This document shows, piece after piece, positions 7,296 to 15,856 of a DNA stretch of 64,000 nt (its first letter is position 1; each line of letters starts with the position of its first letter). Under the pieces are notes generated by a model, which saw only the letters and a program-made list of their open reading frames with translations, did not search any database and had not been told where the DNA came from. The translations under genes were made by a program, and so were the position numbers. The stretch is from an uncultured Clostridia bacterium. Its GTDB lineage: Bacteria > Bacillota > Clostridia > TANB77 > CAG-508. The stretch is taken from contig CAKPHG010000003.1 of NCBI GenBank assembly GCA_934157035.1, forward strand, positions 124,001 to 188,000, in the 5' to 3' direction.

Positions 7296-8057
7296 ATGAT
7301 TATAGATAGTTTTGATGATAAATCTGATGCAAAAATAAATCCAGAAATAAATGAAAATGCGCCTAAAGTGGATGCTTGTATTATAACATTTTCAAATATA
7401 ATTGAAGATTATGTTTTGAAGAATTATAAATGTGAAAAAATAGGAGAATTTAAATTTGCAACAGGAATTACACCAATTTATAAAATTATGTTTAATGGAA
7501 AAACATTTGCTTTTTATAAAACATATGTAGGAGCTCCTGCTTGTGTTGGAACAATTGAAGATACATTATCACAAATTAAAACTAATAAATATATAGTTTT
7601 TGGAGGAGCAGGTTGTCTTAACAAAGAAATTGCATTTGGAAAAGTTATGATTCCGACAGAAGCATATCGTGATGAAGGAACATCATATCATTATGCAAAA
7701 GCAAAAGATTATATAAAAATAAAAAATAGTGATATTATAGCTAAATTCATGAAATTAAATGAAATACCTTATATAGAGGGGAAAACATGGACTACAGACT
7801 CATTTTATAGAGAAACATTAAATAATATTGAAAAAAGAAAAAATGATGGTTGTATATCAGTAGAAATGGAATGTTCTGCAATTCAAGCAATGTGTGACTT
7901 TAGAAATCTTGAATTTTACACTTTTTTTACAAGCGGAGATTTATTAGATGCACCAAAATGGGATGAAAGACATAAAAAAGGAGAAATTATAGGTACGCAA
8001 CATGATTCGGGTCATTTTGAAATTGCATTAGAATTAGCAGATTATTTGACAAATTAA
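7296..8057 (+). CDS. Nucleoside phosphorylase family protein
   Basis: 253 residues of the PNP/UDP phosphorylase superfamily, which cleaves nucleosides with phosphate (or water in nucleosidase relatives) for purine or pyrimidine salvage in the cytosol. Family landmarks are VFGGAGCLNKEIAFGKVMIP (about 98-117), DEGTSYHY (about 121-128), the active-site VEMECSAIQAMCDF region (about 189-202) and FFTSGDLLD (about 208-216). The C-terminal Asp of that motif is the usual general acid. Substrate choice cannot be read from sequence. It is probably co-transcribed with the GNAT gene 17 bases downstream. Confidence 0.85.
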   Translation: MIIDSFDDKSDAKINPEINENAPKVDACIITFSNIIEDYVLKNYKCEKIGEFKFATGITPIYKIMFNGKTFAFYKTYVGAPACVGTIEDTLSQIKTNKYIVFGGAGCLNKEIAFGKVMIPTEAYRDEGTSYHYAKAKDYIKIKNSDIIAKFMKLNEIPYIEGKTWTTDSFYRETLNNIEKRKNDGCISVEMECSAIQAMCDFRNLEFYTFFTSGDLLDAPKWDERHKKGEIIGTQHDSGHFEIALELADYLTN

Positions 8058-8073
8058 AGGAGCTAGAAATTAT

Positions 8074-8931
8074 ATGAAATTTAATAAATATGAAGATATA
8101 AATTTGTTTTGGAATGATACAAAAGAATTATTAGAAAAAGATGAATGGTATAATTGCCTAATGATTGGTAATTGTATTGAAGGACTTGAAAAAGGAATAA
8201 ACGATTGGTTTATGGCAACTATAACAGACAACTATAATATTGAACTTATAATGTTATATAGAAAACCATGGAAACTAATTTTGTATTCTCCAACTAATAA
8301 TTATTCAGATGAAATATTAGAGTTTGCAGCAAGTGAAATTTATAAATATGATAAAGAATTACTTGGAGTTAATTCAGAAAAAAGTGTTGCTAATAAATTT
8401 GCAAAATATTATTGTAATTTAAGTAATATGAAGTATTCTGTTCATGCTGGACTTAGAATTTTATTATTGGAAAATCTTGAAGATGGAAAATTATTAGAAG
8501 ATATTACCTATAGAAAATGTACGTTAAATGATAAAGACACGCTGATAAAATATATTCAAGATTTTATGAAAGAAGCTTTAAATGAAGAATGTGATTATGA
8601 TAAGGCTGAAGAAAAATTTAATAAATATTTTGAAAAAGGATATTATGTCCTTGAAAAAGATAATAAAATTGTATGCCAAGCAAATATAAGTAGAATTATG
8701 AAATATGGAAAATGTGTAAGCAGTGTTTATACTCCAAAAGAAGAAAGAGGAAAAGGCTATGCTTATAATTTAATTTATAGGATTTCCAGAGATTTAATAA
8801 ATAGTGGAGATAAATATTGCGTTTTATATACAGATGATAGTAATCCAATAAGTAATCATGTTTATGAAAAAATTGGCTACAAGAGAAAAAGTGATTGGGA
8901 AGATATAGATTTTATAAAAAATAATATTTAA
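8074..8931 (+). CDS. GNAT-family acetyltransferase
   Basis: 285 residues. The N-terminal half (1-150) is a divergent GNAT-like lobe. The C-terminal half has the acetyl-CoA signature: CVSSVYTPKEERGKGYAYNL (about 212-231) matches the R/Q-x-x-G-x-G/A loop, followed by CVLYTDDSNPISNHVYEKIG, the usual motif B. The tandem GNAT arrangement is common in acetyltransferases of unknown substrate. AAAGGAG lies before the ATG. It pairs with the phosphorylase and ends at a strong bidirectional terminator. Confidence 0.85.
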   Translation: MKFNKYEDINLFWNDTKELLEKDEWYNCLMIGNCIEGLEKGINDWFMATITDNYNIELIMLYRKPWKLILYSPTNNYSDEILEFAASEIYKYDKELLGVNSEKSVANKFAKYYCNLSNMKYSVHAGLRILLLENLEDGKLLEDITYRKCTLNDKDTLIKYIQDFMKEALNEECDYDKAEEKFNKYFEKGYYVLEKDNKIVCQANISRIMKYGKCVSSVYTPKEERGKGYAYNLIYRISRDLINSGDKYCVLYTDDSNPISNHVYEKIGYKRKSDWEDIDFIKNNI

Positions 8932-8946
8932 AGTAATGAAAAGTTC

Positions 8947-8985
8947 AAGCTAGTGATGTATAAAAACTCACTAGCTTTCTTTTTT
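8947..8985 (+). terminator. Bidirectional terminator
   Basis: AAGCTAGTGA / TCACTAGCTT around an 11-base loop with T-runs. It sits between the GNAT gene and the convergent orphan gene. Confidence 0.8.
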
Positions 8986-9424
8986 AACCTAAATACAATT
9001 GTTCCAAGCTTTCCAACGTGTCTGTTATTTCCTTTTCTCTTATTGCTTTTATTGGAGCACATTTTTTGAAGTTTTTACATAGATTTAAGAGCTGTTGTTC
9101 ACAATCAGAAAGTTTAATATTCTTCCTAACAATTTCCTTCTGCAATCTTCGAGCATTCGCCTCAAACTGCCAAGAGGAACTATTGGAAGGATTTAAGCTT
9201 TTTGCTGTGTAAGCAAATGCATAAATAAAACAATTCACATTCTCGGGACTTAATTTATGGCGATATATTTTCCAATTAAGTCCCCTGTGATTTCTGGTAA
9301 CATGCTCAATAAATACTAAGCAATTAGGAGTATCTTTAATAACCTCCTCGATTGAGGGTAATTTAGCACTAAGACTAAATGTTGATAAATATTCCCGTGT
9401 AATGCCACTATGTCTCAAAGTCAT
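8984..9424 (-). CDS. Unrecognised orphan protein
   Basis: 146 residues, soluble, with no domain that I recognise. Visible features are the Trp-containing HVTRNHRGLNWKIYRHKL stretch (about 41-58) and a charged helical C-terminus with paired Cys in LLNLCKNFKKCAPIKAIREK. Base composition is clearly less A/T-rich than in the surrounding genes, suggesting later arrival. AGGAGG lies before the ATG. It is monocistronic with its own promoter (9472-9500), whose spacer carries a palindrome also found upstream of the orphan gene at 16470-16817. Confidence 0.6.
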   Translation of the reverse strand: MTLRHSGITREYLSTFSLSAKLPSIEEVIKDTPNCLVFIEHVTRNHRGLNWKIYRHKLSPENVNCFIYAFAYTAKSLNPSNSSSWQFEANARRLQKEIVRKNIKLSDCEQQLLNLCKNFKKCAPIKAIREKEITDTLESLEQLYLG

Positions 9425-9471
9425 AATGTATCCTCCTTTATTTTAGGTATTTTATAAATTTTATAAAATAT

Positions 9472-9500
9472 ATTATACCAAATTTATGGCATAAAGTCAA
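9472..9500 (-). promoter_or_regulatory. Promoter with TTTATGCCATAAA palindrome in the spacer
   Basis: Minus strand: TTGACT (9500-9495), a 17-base spacer beginning TTATGCCATAAA, then TATAAT (9477-9472). The near-palindrome occupies the spacer, an ideal repressor position. A matching one is at 16893-16922. Confidence 0.65.
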
Positions 9501-9561
9501 ATTTATGTAAAGTTTTATATTTTTTAACATTCCATTATTATGAAAAAAGTCTTCTATATGC

Positions 9562-9592
9562 AAAAAAGAGATTACAAAAAATCTCTTTTTTA
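9562..9592 (-). terminator. Terminator after the 200-residue protein gene
   Basis: AAAAAGAGATT / AATCTCTTTTT with a six-base loop, downstream of the stop at 9627. Confidence 0.75.
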
Positions 9593-9626
9593 CTTTAAAA
9601 TAATTTGTTACCAGTAGATTTTAAAA

Positions 9627-10229
9627 CTACTTATCACACTTATCAAGAATTTTTCTAAAAAGACTATGAAACTCTTTTAGATTATCTTCAGTATAATCAT
9701 CTGTTTTTACTGATTTTGATAAAAGTTTATATGCTTCTTCAAATCTCTTAATTTCATCATTTGATAAAGAAATTTGCGTCCAGCATTCATTATTCTTATA
9801 GTGACGAATAACATCTTTATATGTTTCAGTAGTATACACTTTAATGCCATATCCTACTACTCTGCTCATATATGGATCTTTAGGAAATTGAAGTCCATTT
9901 TCGTTATAATGAATTCCATCACTATCTACTACATAATTTCCTTTTTGCTCTAAATCTTCATAGTTTGCAATACAAATATTATTACAAACTCGATCAAAGG
10001 CTAAAAGGTATCTAAACTTGTCATACCCTAATTCTTCCTGAACTATTCTTTGCGATCTCTCATTTAGCCTTCCATGTTTGATTTGCTCTAACATGACTTT
10101 ATATTCTTCTTCAGTAACATGACATACCATTATAGGATTTGCTTTCCGATATTGCTCATTGACAAAATCATATAATGACATATTCAATTCCCTATCTTCG
10201 TTTTCAAACATAACAATTATTTTTCTCAT
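9627..10229 (-). CDS. Unrecognised cytoplasmic protein
   Basis: 200 residues, soluble, rich in Tyr, Lys and acidic residues. The opening MRKIIVMFENEDREL resembles the first strand and acidic pair of a receiver or other Rossmann-type fold, but no phosphoacceptor or switch residues follow. Later segments (ELGYDKFRYLLAFDRV, NNECWTQISLSNDEIKRFEE) match no family I know. AGGAGG precedes the ATG. Its promoter-leader is a near copy of the one driving the receiver-like ORF at 5847-6236, so the two were probably related cassettes. Confidence 0.55.
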   Translation of the reverse strand: MRKIIVMFENEDRELNMSLYDFVNEQYRKANPIMVCHVTEEEYKVMLEQIKHGRLNERSQRIVQEELGYDKFRYLLAFDRVCNNICIANYEDLEQKGNYVVDSDGIHYNENGLQFPKDPYMSRVVGYGIKVYTTETYKDVIRHYKNNECWTQISLSNDEIKRFEEAYKLLSKSVKTDDYTEDNLKEFHSLFRKILDKCDK

Positions 10230-10244
10230 ATTTATTCCTCCTTA

Positions 10245-10362
10245 ATAAATTTATTTGTTGTTTACTTGTTATCTATGCAAAACTCCCAAAGGAGATTATA
10301 AAAATTAATTAGTTATTGCTAAACTTTATGCGAATTGTATCATCTTTTGGTTTAAAAGTAAA
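10245..10362 (-). repeat. Duplicated promoter-leader, copy B
   Basis: Matches 6241-6355 over most of its length. Minus-strand promoter TTTACT (10362-10357), 17-base spacer, TACAAT (10339-10334). The -35, the -10 and the leader block AATTTTTATAATC are conserved between copies, while flanking coding sequence is not. Confidence 0.75.
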
Positions 10363-10407
10363 TGAAAATTGGAATAAAAATATTACAAAATCTTTTTCTG
10401 ACATTTT

Positions 10408-11064
10408 TTATTCTACTTCAATACTTTCCTCATTTTCTAATATTTCGTACTCTACCTCATATTTATTAAACATTTCTTCTATAAATTTATAATCTGGTGG
10501 AAATACTGGATTATCCATATGGATTGGTATTGTTAATGTTGCTCCTACTTCTTTTGCATATAAAGCTGCTTCAAAAGCTGACATTGTTAGTCCATATCCA
10601 GTTACAGGAACACATAAAATATCTGCTTTATAATCATTTTTAAAACAAATTGTATCACTTGTTGTATATAGTCTATTTTCTCCATCATCTATAATATATC
10701 CGACATTTTCATATATTTCTTTTCCACCTTTTAATAATGGTTGGTAACCATGTACTGCGTGTACTGCTTCTACTTTTATATCGTCTAATTCTATAATATC
10801 ATTTTCTTTTATAATATTTATATTTAAAGTTTTATTTGCATCTTGAACTTCTTGTGTAGAATATATCTTTATATTATCATTTATTTTTTCTAATATTTCT
10901 GTATTACAATGGTCTGGATGTTTATGTGTTATTAATATAATATCTACGCTATTCCATACATTAAAATATTCTTCTTTATATTTTAATGTACCTGGATCTA
11001 TTAGTATTTTCTTTCCTTTTGTTTCAACTAATAAACATGATTGTGGGTATTTTGTAATTTTCAT
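10408..11064 (-). CDS. MBL-fold metal-dependent hydrolase
   Basis: 218 residues of the metallo-beta-lactamase superfamily. The metal signature THKHPDHCN (about 46-54) is the HxHxDH motif. Further ligands are the His of VHAVHGYQ (about 100-107), TSDTICF (about 135-141) and a late IPIHMDNP (about 178-185). The small size and simple architecture resemble the UPF0173 or lactonase-like cytosolic hydrolases; the substrate is unknown. The gene follows the TIM-barrel isomerase by 24 bases on the same strand, suggesting a common pathway, possibly sugar or lactone metabolism. Confidence 0.85.
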   Translation of the reverse strand: MKITKYPQSCLLVETKGKKILIDPGTLKYKEEYFNVWNSVDIILITHKHPDHCNTEILEKINDNIKIYSTQEVQDANKTLNINIIKENDIIELDDIKVEAVHAVHGYQPLLKGGKEIYENVGYIIDDGENRLYTTSDTICFKNDYKADILCVPVTGYGLTMSAFEAALYAKEVGATLTIPIHMDNPVFPPDYKFIEEMFNKYEVEYEILENEESIEVE

Positions 11065-11088
11065 AGTTTTTTCTCCTTTACTATAATC

Positions 11089-11874
11089 TTATTTTTCTGC
11101 TATTTTCATTAGCTTATTTCCTCTATCTTTTCCTATTCTATAGAATTCATCTAATGTCATATTTAAATAATCATACCTATAGCATATTTCTAATGTAATT
11201 GGTCCGTTATAATTGCATTCTTTCAATTTCTCTATCACGTTTTTCCAATCTATTGTCCCATCAAATGGTAATAGATGTAAGTCATCAGATTTATCGTTAT
11301 CATGCAAATGCACTGCAAATATTCTATCTTTAAAGAATTCAAAATTAAATTTATCATTAAAGTGTACATGGCAATGTCCTGCATCAAAACAGATTCCTAC
11401 ATTATCATCTTTTATATTTCCTAATACATATTCTAAATATCCTTTTATTTTTGTGTTTTCAAAAGCAACCTTTACATTCAATTCTTTTGCATAATTTACA
11501 ATCTTCTTTATTCTTTCTAATCCAATTTTGCCATACATAGGAGCTTCTTTTTTATCAGTCAAATGCATTACCACCATAGGAATTCCATTTTCCTTGCAGT
11601 CTTTTATGTTTTTCTTATATCTTTCAACTAGACTATCTCCAAGTTTCCCTTCTTCCCAAATTGAATTAATATTTTGATATCCTAAATGTGCAAATATTAT
11701 ATTGAATCCTAGTTCTTTACATATTTTTACTTGTTCTTCTTGACTATGCTCCCATTTTCTATCATACCATTGAACAAATACATTTTTAAACCCAGCATTT
11801 TTTATAGCTTCTATTGTTTCTAATACACTTACATTTTTATTTGAATTGTGAATTGCTACTGCTAATTCTTCCAT
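11089..11874 (-). CDS. Sugar phosphate isomerase/epimerase (TIM barrel)
   Basis: 261 residues of the xylose isomerase-like/AP endonuclease 2 superfamily. Metal-ligand positions of the fold are visible: VAFENTK (Glu, about 135-141), GICFDAGHCHVH (Asp and His, about 160-171), AVHLHDND (about 188-195) and a late ITLEICY (Glu, about 235-241). Such enzymes isomerise or epimerise sugars and inositol derivatives; the substrate cannot be read here. It is the first gene of the unit with the MBL hydrolase. RBS AAAGGAG precedes the ATG. Confidence 0.85.
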   Translation of the reverse strand: MEELAVAIHNSNKNVSVLETIEAIKNAGFKNVFVQWYDRKWEHSQEEQVKICKELGFNIIFAHLGYQNINSIWEEGKLGDSLVERYKKNIKDCKENGIPMVVMHLTDKKEAPMYGKIGLERIKKIVNYAKELNVKVAFENTKIKGYLEYVLGNIKDDNVGICFDAGHCHVHFNDKFNFEFFKDRIFAVHLHDNDKSDDLHLLPFDGTIDWKNVIEKLKECNYNGPITLEICYRYDYLNMTLDEFYRIGKDRGNKLMKIAEK

Positions 11875-12071
11875 TTTTTTCTCCTTTTTATATAAATATT
11901 TTCCATTCTAAATAATAATTTATATAATATAATTGCATAAATAATATCATATAACTGTTTATTCTTCAACAAATAATAGGTACAGTTTTATTAACTTATA
12001 TTTTATATAACAGCATTCTTTTTTATCTTATATTTAAAATTTTTTTAAAAAATTTGAGTTATATTGCAAGT

Positions 12072-12078
12072 TTCGACA
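12072..12078 (-). promoter_or_regulatory. Candidate Spo0A box upstream of a small protein gene
   Basis: The minus strand reads TTTGTCGAAAC, containing a perfect TGTCGAA core, 63 bases before the ATG at 12141. Spo0A is encoded in this window. A 7-base match occurs by chance, so this is suggestive only. Confidence 0.4.
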
Positions 12079-12140
12079 AACTTTTCACCTTTAATATGCT
12101 ATATTATGCCTTAATCGCGAAAATGAAATGAGGTGTTTTT

Positions 12141-12314
12141 ATGAATACAAATGATAATAGTAATCAAAGCATTATAGGTAAAAAATGTGGTACTATAACT
12201 GTTTCAGTTTATAGAGATATAAATTCGGGTTCTCCTATTTTTTATGTAGAACCTGACAATGAGGAGATTCTTCCTGTATCTTATGTAATTGAAGATGTCT
12301 TGAAACTATATTAA
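12141..12314 (+). CDS. Small protein (57 residues), unrecognised
   Basis: Polar N-terminus (MNTNDNSNQS), then a compact beta-like core: KKCGTITVSVYRDI, PIFYVEPDNEE, ILPVSYVIEDVLKLY. A GAGGTG RBS lies six bases before the ATG. It is monocistronic, bounded by a promoter region with a candidate 0A box and a strong terminator, so it is probably a real gene. No membrane segment and no known family. Confidence 0.55.
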   Translation: MNTNDNSNQSIIGKKCGTITVSVYRDINSGSPIFYVEPDNEEILPVSYVIEDVLKLY

Positions 12315-12362
12315 AAAAAATAACCATCAAAGTACTTTTTTTACTTTAATGGCTATTTTTTT
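12314..12362 (+). terminator. Bidirectional terminator
   Basis: The imperfect hairpin AATAACCATCAAAGTA / TACTTTAATGGCTATT is flanked by A- and T-runs. It lies between the small gene and convergent dut. Confidence 0.8.
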
Positions 12363-12365
12363 ATT

Positions 12366-12827
12366 TTATTTATTTGTAGATCCAAATCCACCAATTCTTT
12401 CTCCTTCTGCTACATCTTCATCTGCTACAAAGTATTTTTGGAATATTGCTTGTCCTATGCAATCTCCCTTTTTTATTTCTACATCTTCATCTTTTATGTT
12501 GAAGAATGCAAACATTATATGTCCGTCATTATCTGGATTTCCATAGTAGTCTTTATCTACTACACCTATACTATTTGCTAATATAAGTCCTTTCTTTCCA
12601 GGGTTTGAACTTCTATTAGCTAATATTAAAACCTCATCATCTTGCATATATGCTTTTATTCCTGTTTTAACTAATGTTGGTTTCATTCCTTTTGTAAAAG
12701 ATGGTATTATACAATCTTCTGCAGCTTCTACATCATATCCTGCTGAATATTTTGTTTTTCTAACTGGTAAATTTATTCCTTTATCTTCAAATCCTTTTGC
12801 TATTTCAAATCCTCTTACTTTTTCCAT
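12366..12827 (-). CDS. dut: dUTP diphosphatase (trimeric dUTPase)
   Basis: Hydrolyses dUTP to dUMP and PPi, keeping uracil out of DNA and supplying thymidylate synthesis. All five motifs of the trimeric family are visible in 153 residues: SAGYDVEA (about 28-35), RSSNPGKKGL (about 72-81), GVVDKDYYGNPDNDG (about 88-102, with the catalytic Asp), GDCIGQAIFQKY (about 121-132) and the flexible C-terminal RIGGFGSTNK closing the active site. Motif III holds a short insertion relative to common bacterial forms. Monocistronic. Confidence 0.95.
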   Translation of the reverse strand: MEKVRGFEIAKGFEDKGINLPVRKTKYSAGYDVEAAEDCIIPSFTKGMKPTLVKTGIKAYMQDDEVLILANRSSNPGKKGLILANSIGVVDKDYYGNPDNDGHIMFAFFNIKDEDVEIKKGDCIGQAIFQKYFVADEDVAEGERIGGFGSTNK

Positions 12828-13034
12828 TTATTTTCAACTCCTCATTTATTTTGTTTTTCTTATTTTTTCATTAAGTTAGCATTTTGTCAAGTGTTTATTT
12901 ATAGATGTAACTTTTTATTTTACATTGTATTAATTCTTAATAATTGTACATACTATTTTTACAAATTTCTTGACTTTCTCAATGTAGTTATTATATAAAT
13001 ATATAGATGTAAATTATTTAAGGAGGTATTTATT

Positions 13035-13568
13035 ATGGATTTAAAAGGAACAAAAACAGAAGCTAATTTAAAAGCTGCATTTGCTGGTGAATCTCAAGCT
13101 AGAAATAAATATACTTATTTTGCAAGTGTTGCTAAAAAAGAAGGATATGAACAAATTGCTGCTATATTTTTAGAGACAGCAGAAAATGAAAAAGAACATG
13201 CAAAAATTCATTTAAAATATTTAAATGGTATAGGAGATACTAAAGCAAATTTGGCTGATGCAGCTGCAGGTGAAAATTATGAATGGACAGATATGTATGA
13301 AACATTTGCTAAAGAGGCTGAAGAAGAAGGATTTACTGAAATAGCAGCTACTTTTAGAGGAATTGGTGCTATAGAAAAAGAACATGAAGAAAGATATAAA
13401 AAACTTTTATCTAATTTAGAAGAAGGAGAAGTTTTCAAAAAAGGAAGTATTGTTATTTGGAAATGTAGAAATTGTGGACATATTGTTGTTGGAACAGAAG
13501 CTCCAAAAGTTTGCCCAGTTTGCAAACATCCACAATCTTATTTCGAAATAAAAGCTGAAAACTATTAA
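13035..13568 (+). CDS. rbr: Rubrerythrin
   Basis: Non-haem di-iron peroxidase that reduces hydrogen peroxide in the cytosol of anaerobes. The ferritin-like four-helix domain (about 1-135) has the ligands in FAGESQARNKY, ETAENEKEHA and GAIEKEHEERY. The C-terminal rubredoxin-like domain binds one iron through CRNCGH (about 143-148) and CPVCKHPQSYF (about 160-170). The length (177) is typical. It starts at ATG after AAGGAGG and is monocistronic with a TTGACT promoter at 12970. The domain order is the classic one. Confidence 0.96.
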   Translation: MDLKGTKTEANLKAAFAGESQARNKYTYFASVAKKEGYEQIAAIFLETAENEKEHAKIHLKYLNGIGDTKANLADAAAGENYEWTDMYETFAKEAEEEGFTEIAATFRGIGAIEKEHEERYKKLLSNLEEGEVFKKGSIVIWKCRNCGHIVVGTEAPKVCPVCKHPQSYFEIKAENY

Positions 13569-13626
13569 TATTGGTAATTTGAATTAATTTAGAGTTATTA
13601 GCTTTTAATTATATATATAATTTATT

Positions 13627-13664
13627 GAGTGGACCTTATATTATATAGGTTTCACTCTTTTTAT
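13627..13664 (+). terminator. Terminator after rubrerythrin
   Basis: GAGTGgACCT / AGGTttCACTC arms with a short loop and a following T-rich tail. Confidence 0.7.
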
Positions 13665-13815
13665 TTACTCTTTACCATTTATTTATAATGTTCTTTTATA
13701 CATTTAACTCTTATATTACTAATTTACAATACAATAATTTTTTATTAATCATAAAAATCTATTGTTTTTATTTTCATTTTTTTATATAATATTTCCAATA
13801 AATAGGAGGGGTTTT

Positions 13816-15735
13816 ATGAAATTAAAAAAATTTATTTTTACTATTCTATTTTTTCTTTTAATAATTATAATTTGGAATAGTAAATCTTATGCATCTGGTG
13901 ATTTAACTTTAAAAAATCTAGATTATAAAGTTAAATTAAATTCAGATGGAACTGCAAATGTAACTGAGACATGGGATATTTCTATAGAAGATACAAATAC
14001 TTTATTTAAAACATTTAAATTAGATTCTAGTAAATTTTCTGGTTTTAAAGATGTATCTTTAGTTGAAACAACAAATGGAACAAGAAAAGAATTTACGCAA
14101 ATTTATAATGAAATGTATCATGTTACTAAAAATTGCTTTTACGCTTTAAATACATCTTCTACTGAGTTTGAAATAGCTTGGGGAGTTAGTGTAGATGGCT
14201 ATTCAAGAAGAACTTTTGAAATGAATTATACTATTATAGATGCTGTTAAAAATTATGCTGATTGTAGCGAATTTTATTGGCAATTTATTTCAACTTCTTC
14301 AGCAATTCCTGCAAAAAAAGTTACAGGAACTATTACACTTCCAACAGAAGTTACAGATATTGAAGACTTACATGTATGGGCTCATGGTCCTTTAAATGGT
14401 AACATTGAAAGAACATCGAATAATGTAGTTTATTTTGAAGTAGATAACTTGAAAACTAGAACTATGTTAGAAGCAAGAATTGTTACTCCTACATATATAT
14501 TTGAAGATAACAGAAACATTTCTTCTTTTAAAAAATTAAATTCAATATTAACACAAGAAAAAATATGGGCAAATGAAGCAAATGCTAAAAGAGAGAAATT
14601 ACAAAAACAAGAAAGAAATAGAATGATTTTATTTATCTCTTTTATTAGTATTACTAATATTGGTGGTATTTTCTTAGCTATCTATTTAGTTAAAAAAATC
14701 AAATTATACAAAGAAGAATTAACTAAAGTACCAAGTTATAGTCCTACAACACCATCAAAATATTATAGAGATATACCTAATGAAAATTCATCAGCAGCAC
14801 AAGCAGCATTTGTTTATTATTTTAAAAATTCAACCATTTCTATGCATACAGCAGATGTTATTTCTGCAACGACACTTAATTTATGCTTGAAGAAATTTTT
14901 AACTTTTGAAATGTTAGATAACAAAAAGAATAATATTAGAATTACTTTAAATACTAATATGGATGAGAACTTATTAACAGAAAGTGAAAAATCAGTATTT
15001 AATATGTATAAAAAAGTAAATTCTACTAATTCTTTTACAATGAAAGAATTTCAAAAATATTGTAAATCTCATTCATCTTCTTGTTTAAGTACTTTTAATT
15101 CAATTGATAACAAAGCAAAAAACGAAGCAATTCGTGAAAACAATTATAATGCTACTTTAGAAAAACAGCATTCTAAATGGTCTGGTTTAGGTATTGGATA
15201 CATCTTTTTTGCAATAATTAGTCCTTTATTAATGATTGCAAGTTTCATTCCAGCTATTATATGTGCAACATATACTTTAAAAATAGCTGGAAAATATAAT
15301 ACTCTTACTCAAAAGGGTGTAGATGAACAAGAAGCTTGGAAAGGCTTAAAAAATTATATGGAAGATTTCTCAATGATGAAAGAAAAAGAAGTTCCAGAAC
15401 TTGCATTGTGGGAAAAATATTTAGTATTTGCAACAGCTTTTGGTATAGCAGATACAGTATTAAAACAACTAAAAGTAGTTTATCCACAAATGATGGATGA
15501 AACTTACATGAATTCTAATGGATATTATTATTTATACTTAATGAGTCATGGTAATTTTAGTAACAATTTTATTCATAGTATTAATTCATCTATAACTAAC
15601 ACTTATAATAGTGTTAACTATTCTTCTGGTAGTGGATCAGGAGGTGGCTTCTCTGGAGGCGGAGGCTTCGGCGGCGGTGGAGGCCGGAATGGGCGGACGC
15701 TAATAAACTATTGGGGACGGGCCGTTTTAGTTTAG
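13816..15735 (+). CDS. DUF2207 membrane protein with altered C-terminus
   Basis: About 639 residues from the ATG at 13816, which has AGGAGG seven bases upstream; an upstream in-frame start at 13762 has no RBS. It has a signal peptide or first membrane helix (about 1-26), a large extracytoplasmic DUF2207 region (about 30-245), a membrane segment (about 273-295), a cytoplasmic region and a further hydrophobic pair (about 463-500). The tail has a Gly/Ser-rich run (GSGGGFSGGGGFGGGGG) normally at the extreme C-terminus. Here it reads on for about 15 residues (NGRTLINYWGRAVLV) into a REP-like element, which supplies the stop. It pairs with LemA, a common partnership of unknown function. Confidence 0.85.
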   Translation: MKLKKFIFTILFFLLIIIIWNSKSYASGDLTLKNLDYKVKLNSDGTANVTETWDISIEDTNTLFKTFKLDSSKFSGFKDVSLVETTNGTRKEFTQIYNEMYHVTKNCFYALNTSSTEFEIAWGVSVDGYSRRTFEMNYTIIDAVKNYADCSEFYWQFISTSSAIPAKKVTGTITLPTEVTDIEDLHVWAHGPLNGNIERTSNNVVYFEVDNLKTRTMLEARIVTPTYIFEDNRNISSFKKLNSILTQEKIWANEANAKREKLQKQERNRMILFISFISITNIGGIFLAIYLVKKIKLYKEELTKVPSYSPTTPSKYYRDIPNENSSAAQAAFVYYFKNSTISMHTADVISATTLNLCLKKFLTFEMLDNKKNNIRITLNTNMDENLLTESEKSVFNMYKKVNSTNSFTMKEFQKYCKSHSSSCLSTFNSIDNKAKNEAIRENNYNATLEKQHSKWSGLGIGYIFFAIISPLLMIASFIPAIICATYTLKIAGKYNTLTQKGVDEQEAWKGLKNYMEDFSMMKEKEVPELALWEKYLVFATAFGIADTVLKQLKVVYPQMMDETYMNSNGYYYLYLMSHGNFSNNFIHSINSSITNTYNSVNYSSGSGSGGGFSGGGGFGGGGGRNGRTLINYWGRAVLV

Positions 15736-15788
15736 TAGTACAGTTAAACTAAATTTTCCTATTCTTAAAGGACTGTCCCTAATTGAGA
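15705..15788 (+). repeat. REP/MITE-like element, family I (diverged copy)
   Basis: The left end AAACTATTGGGGACGGGCCG matches the copies at 34411 and 57906. The inner arms TTTTAGTTTA / TTAAACTAAA pair, and the right end (GGACTGTCCCTAATT) is degenerate. It contains the DUF2207 stop codon (15733-15735). Confidence 0.7.
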
Positions 15789-15856
15789 AAAATACTTGTA
15801 ATTTCAAGTTACTTATAGTATTATAATATTAATTTATTTAAGGAGGAAAAAATATT

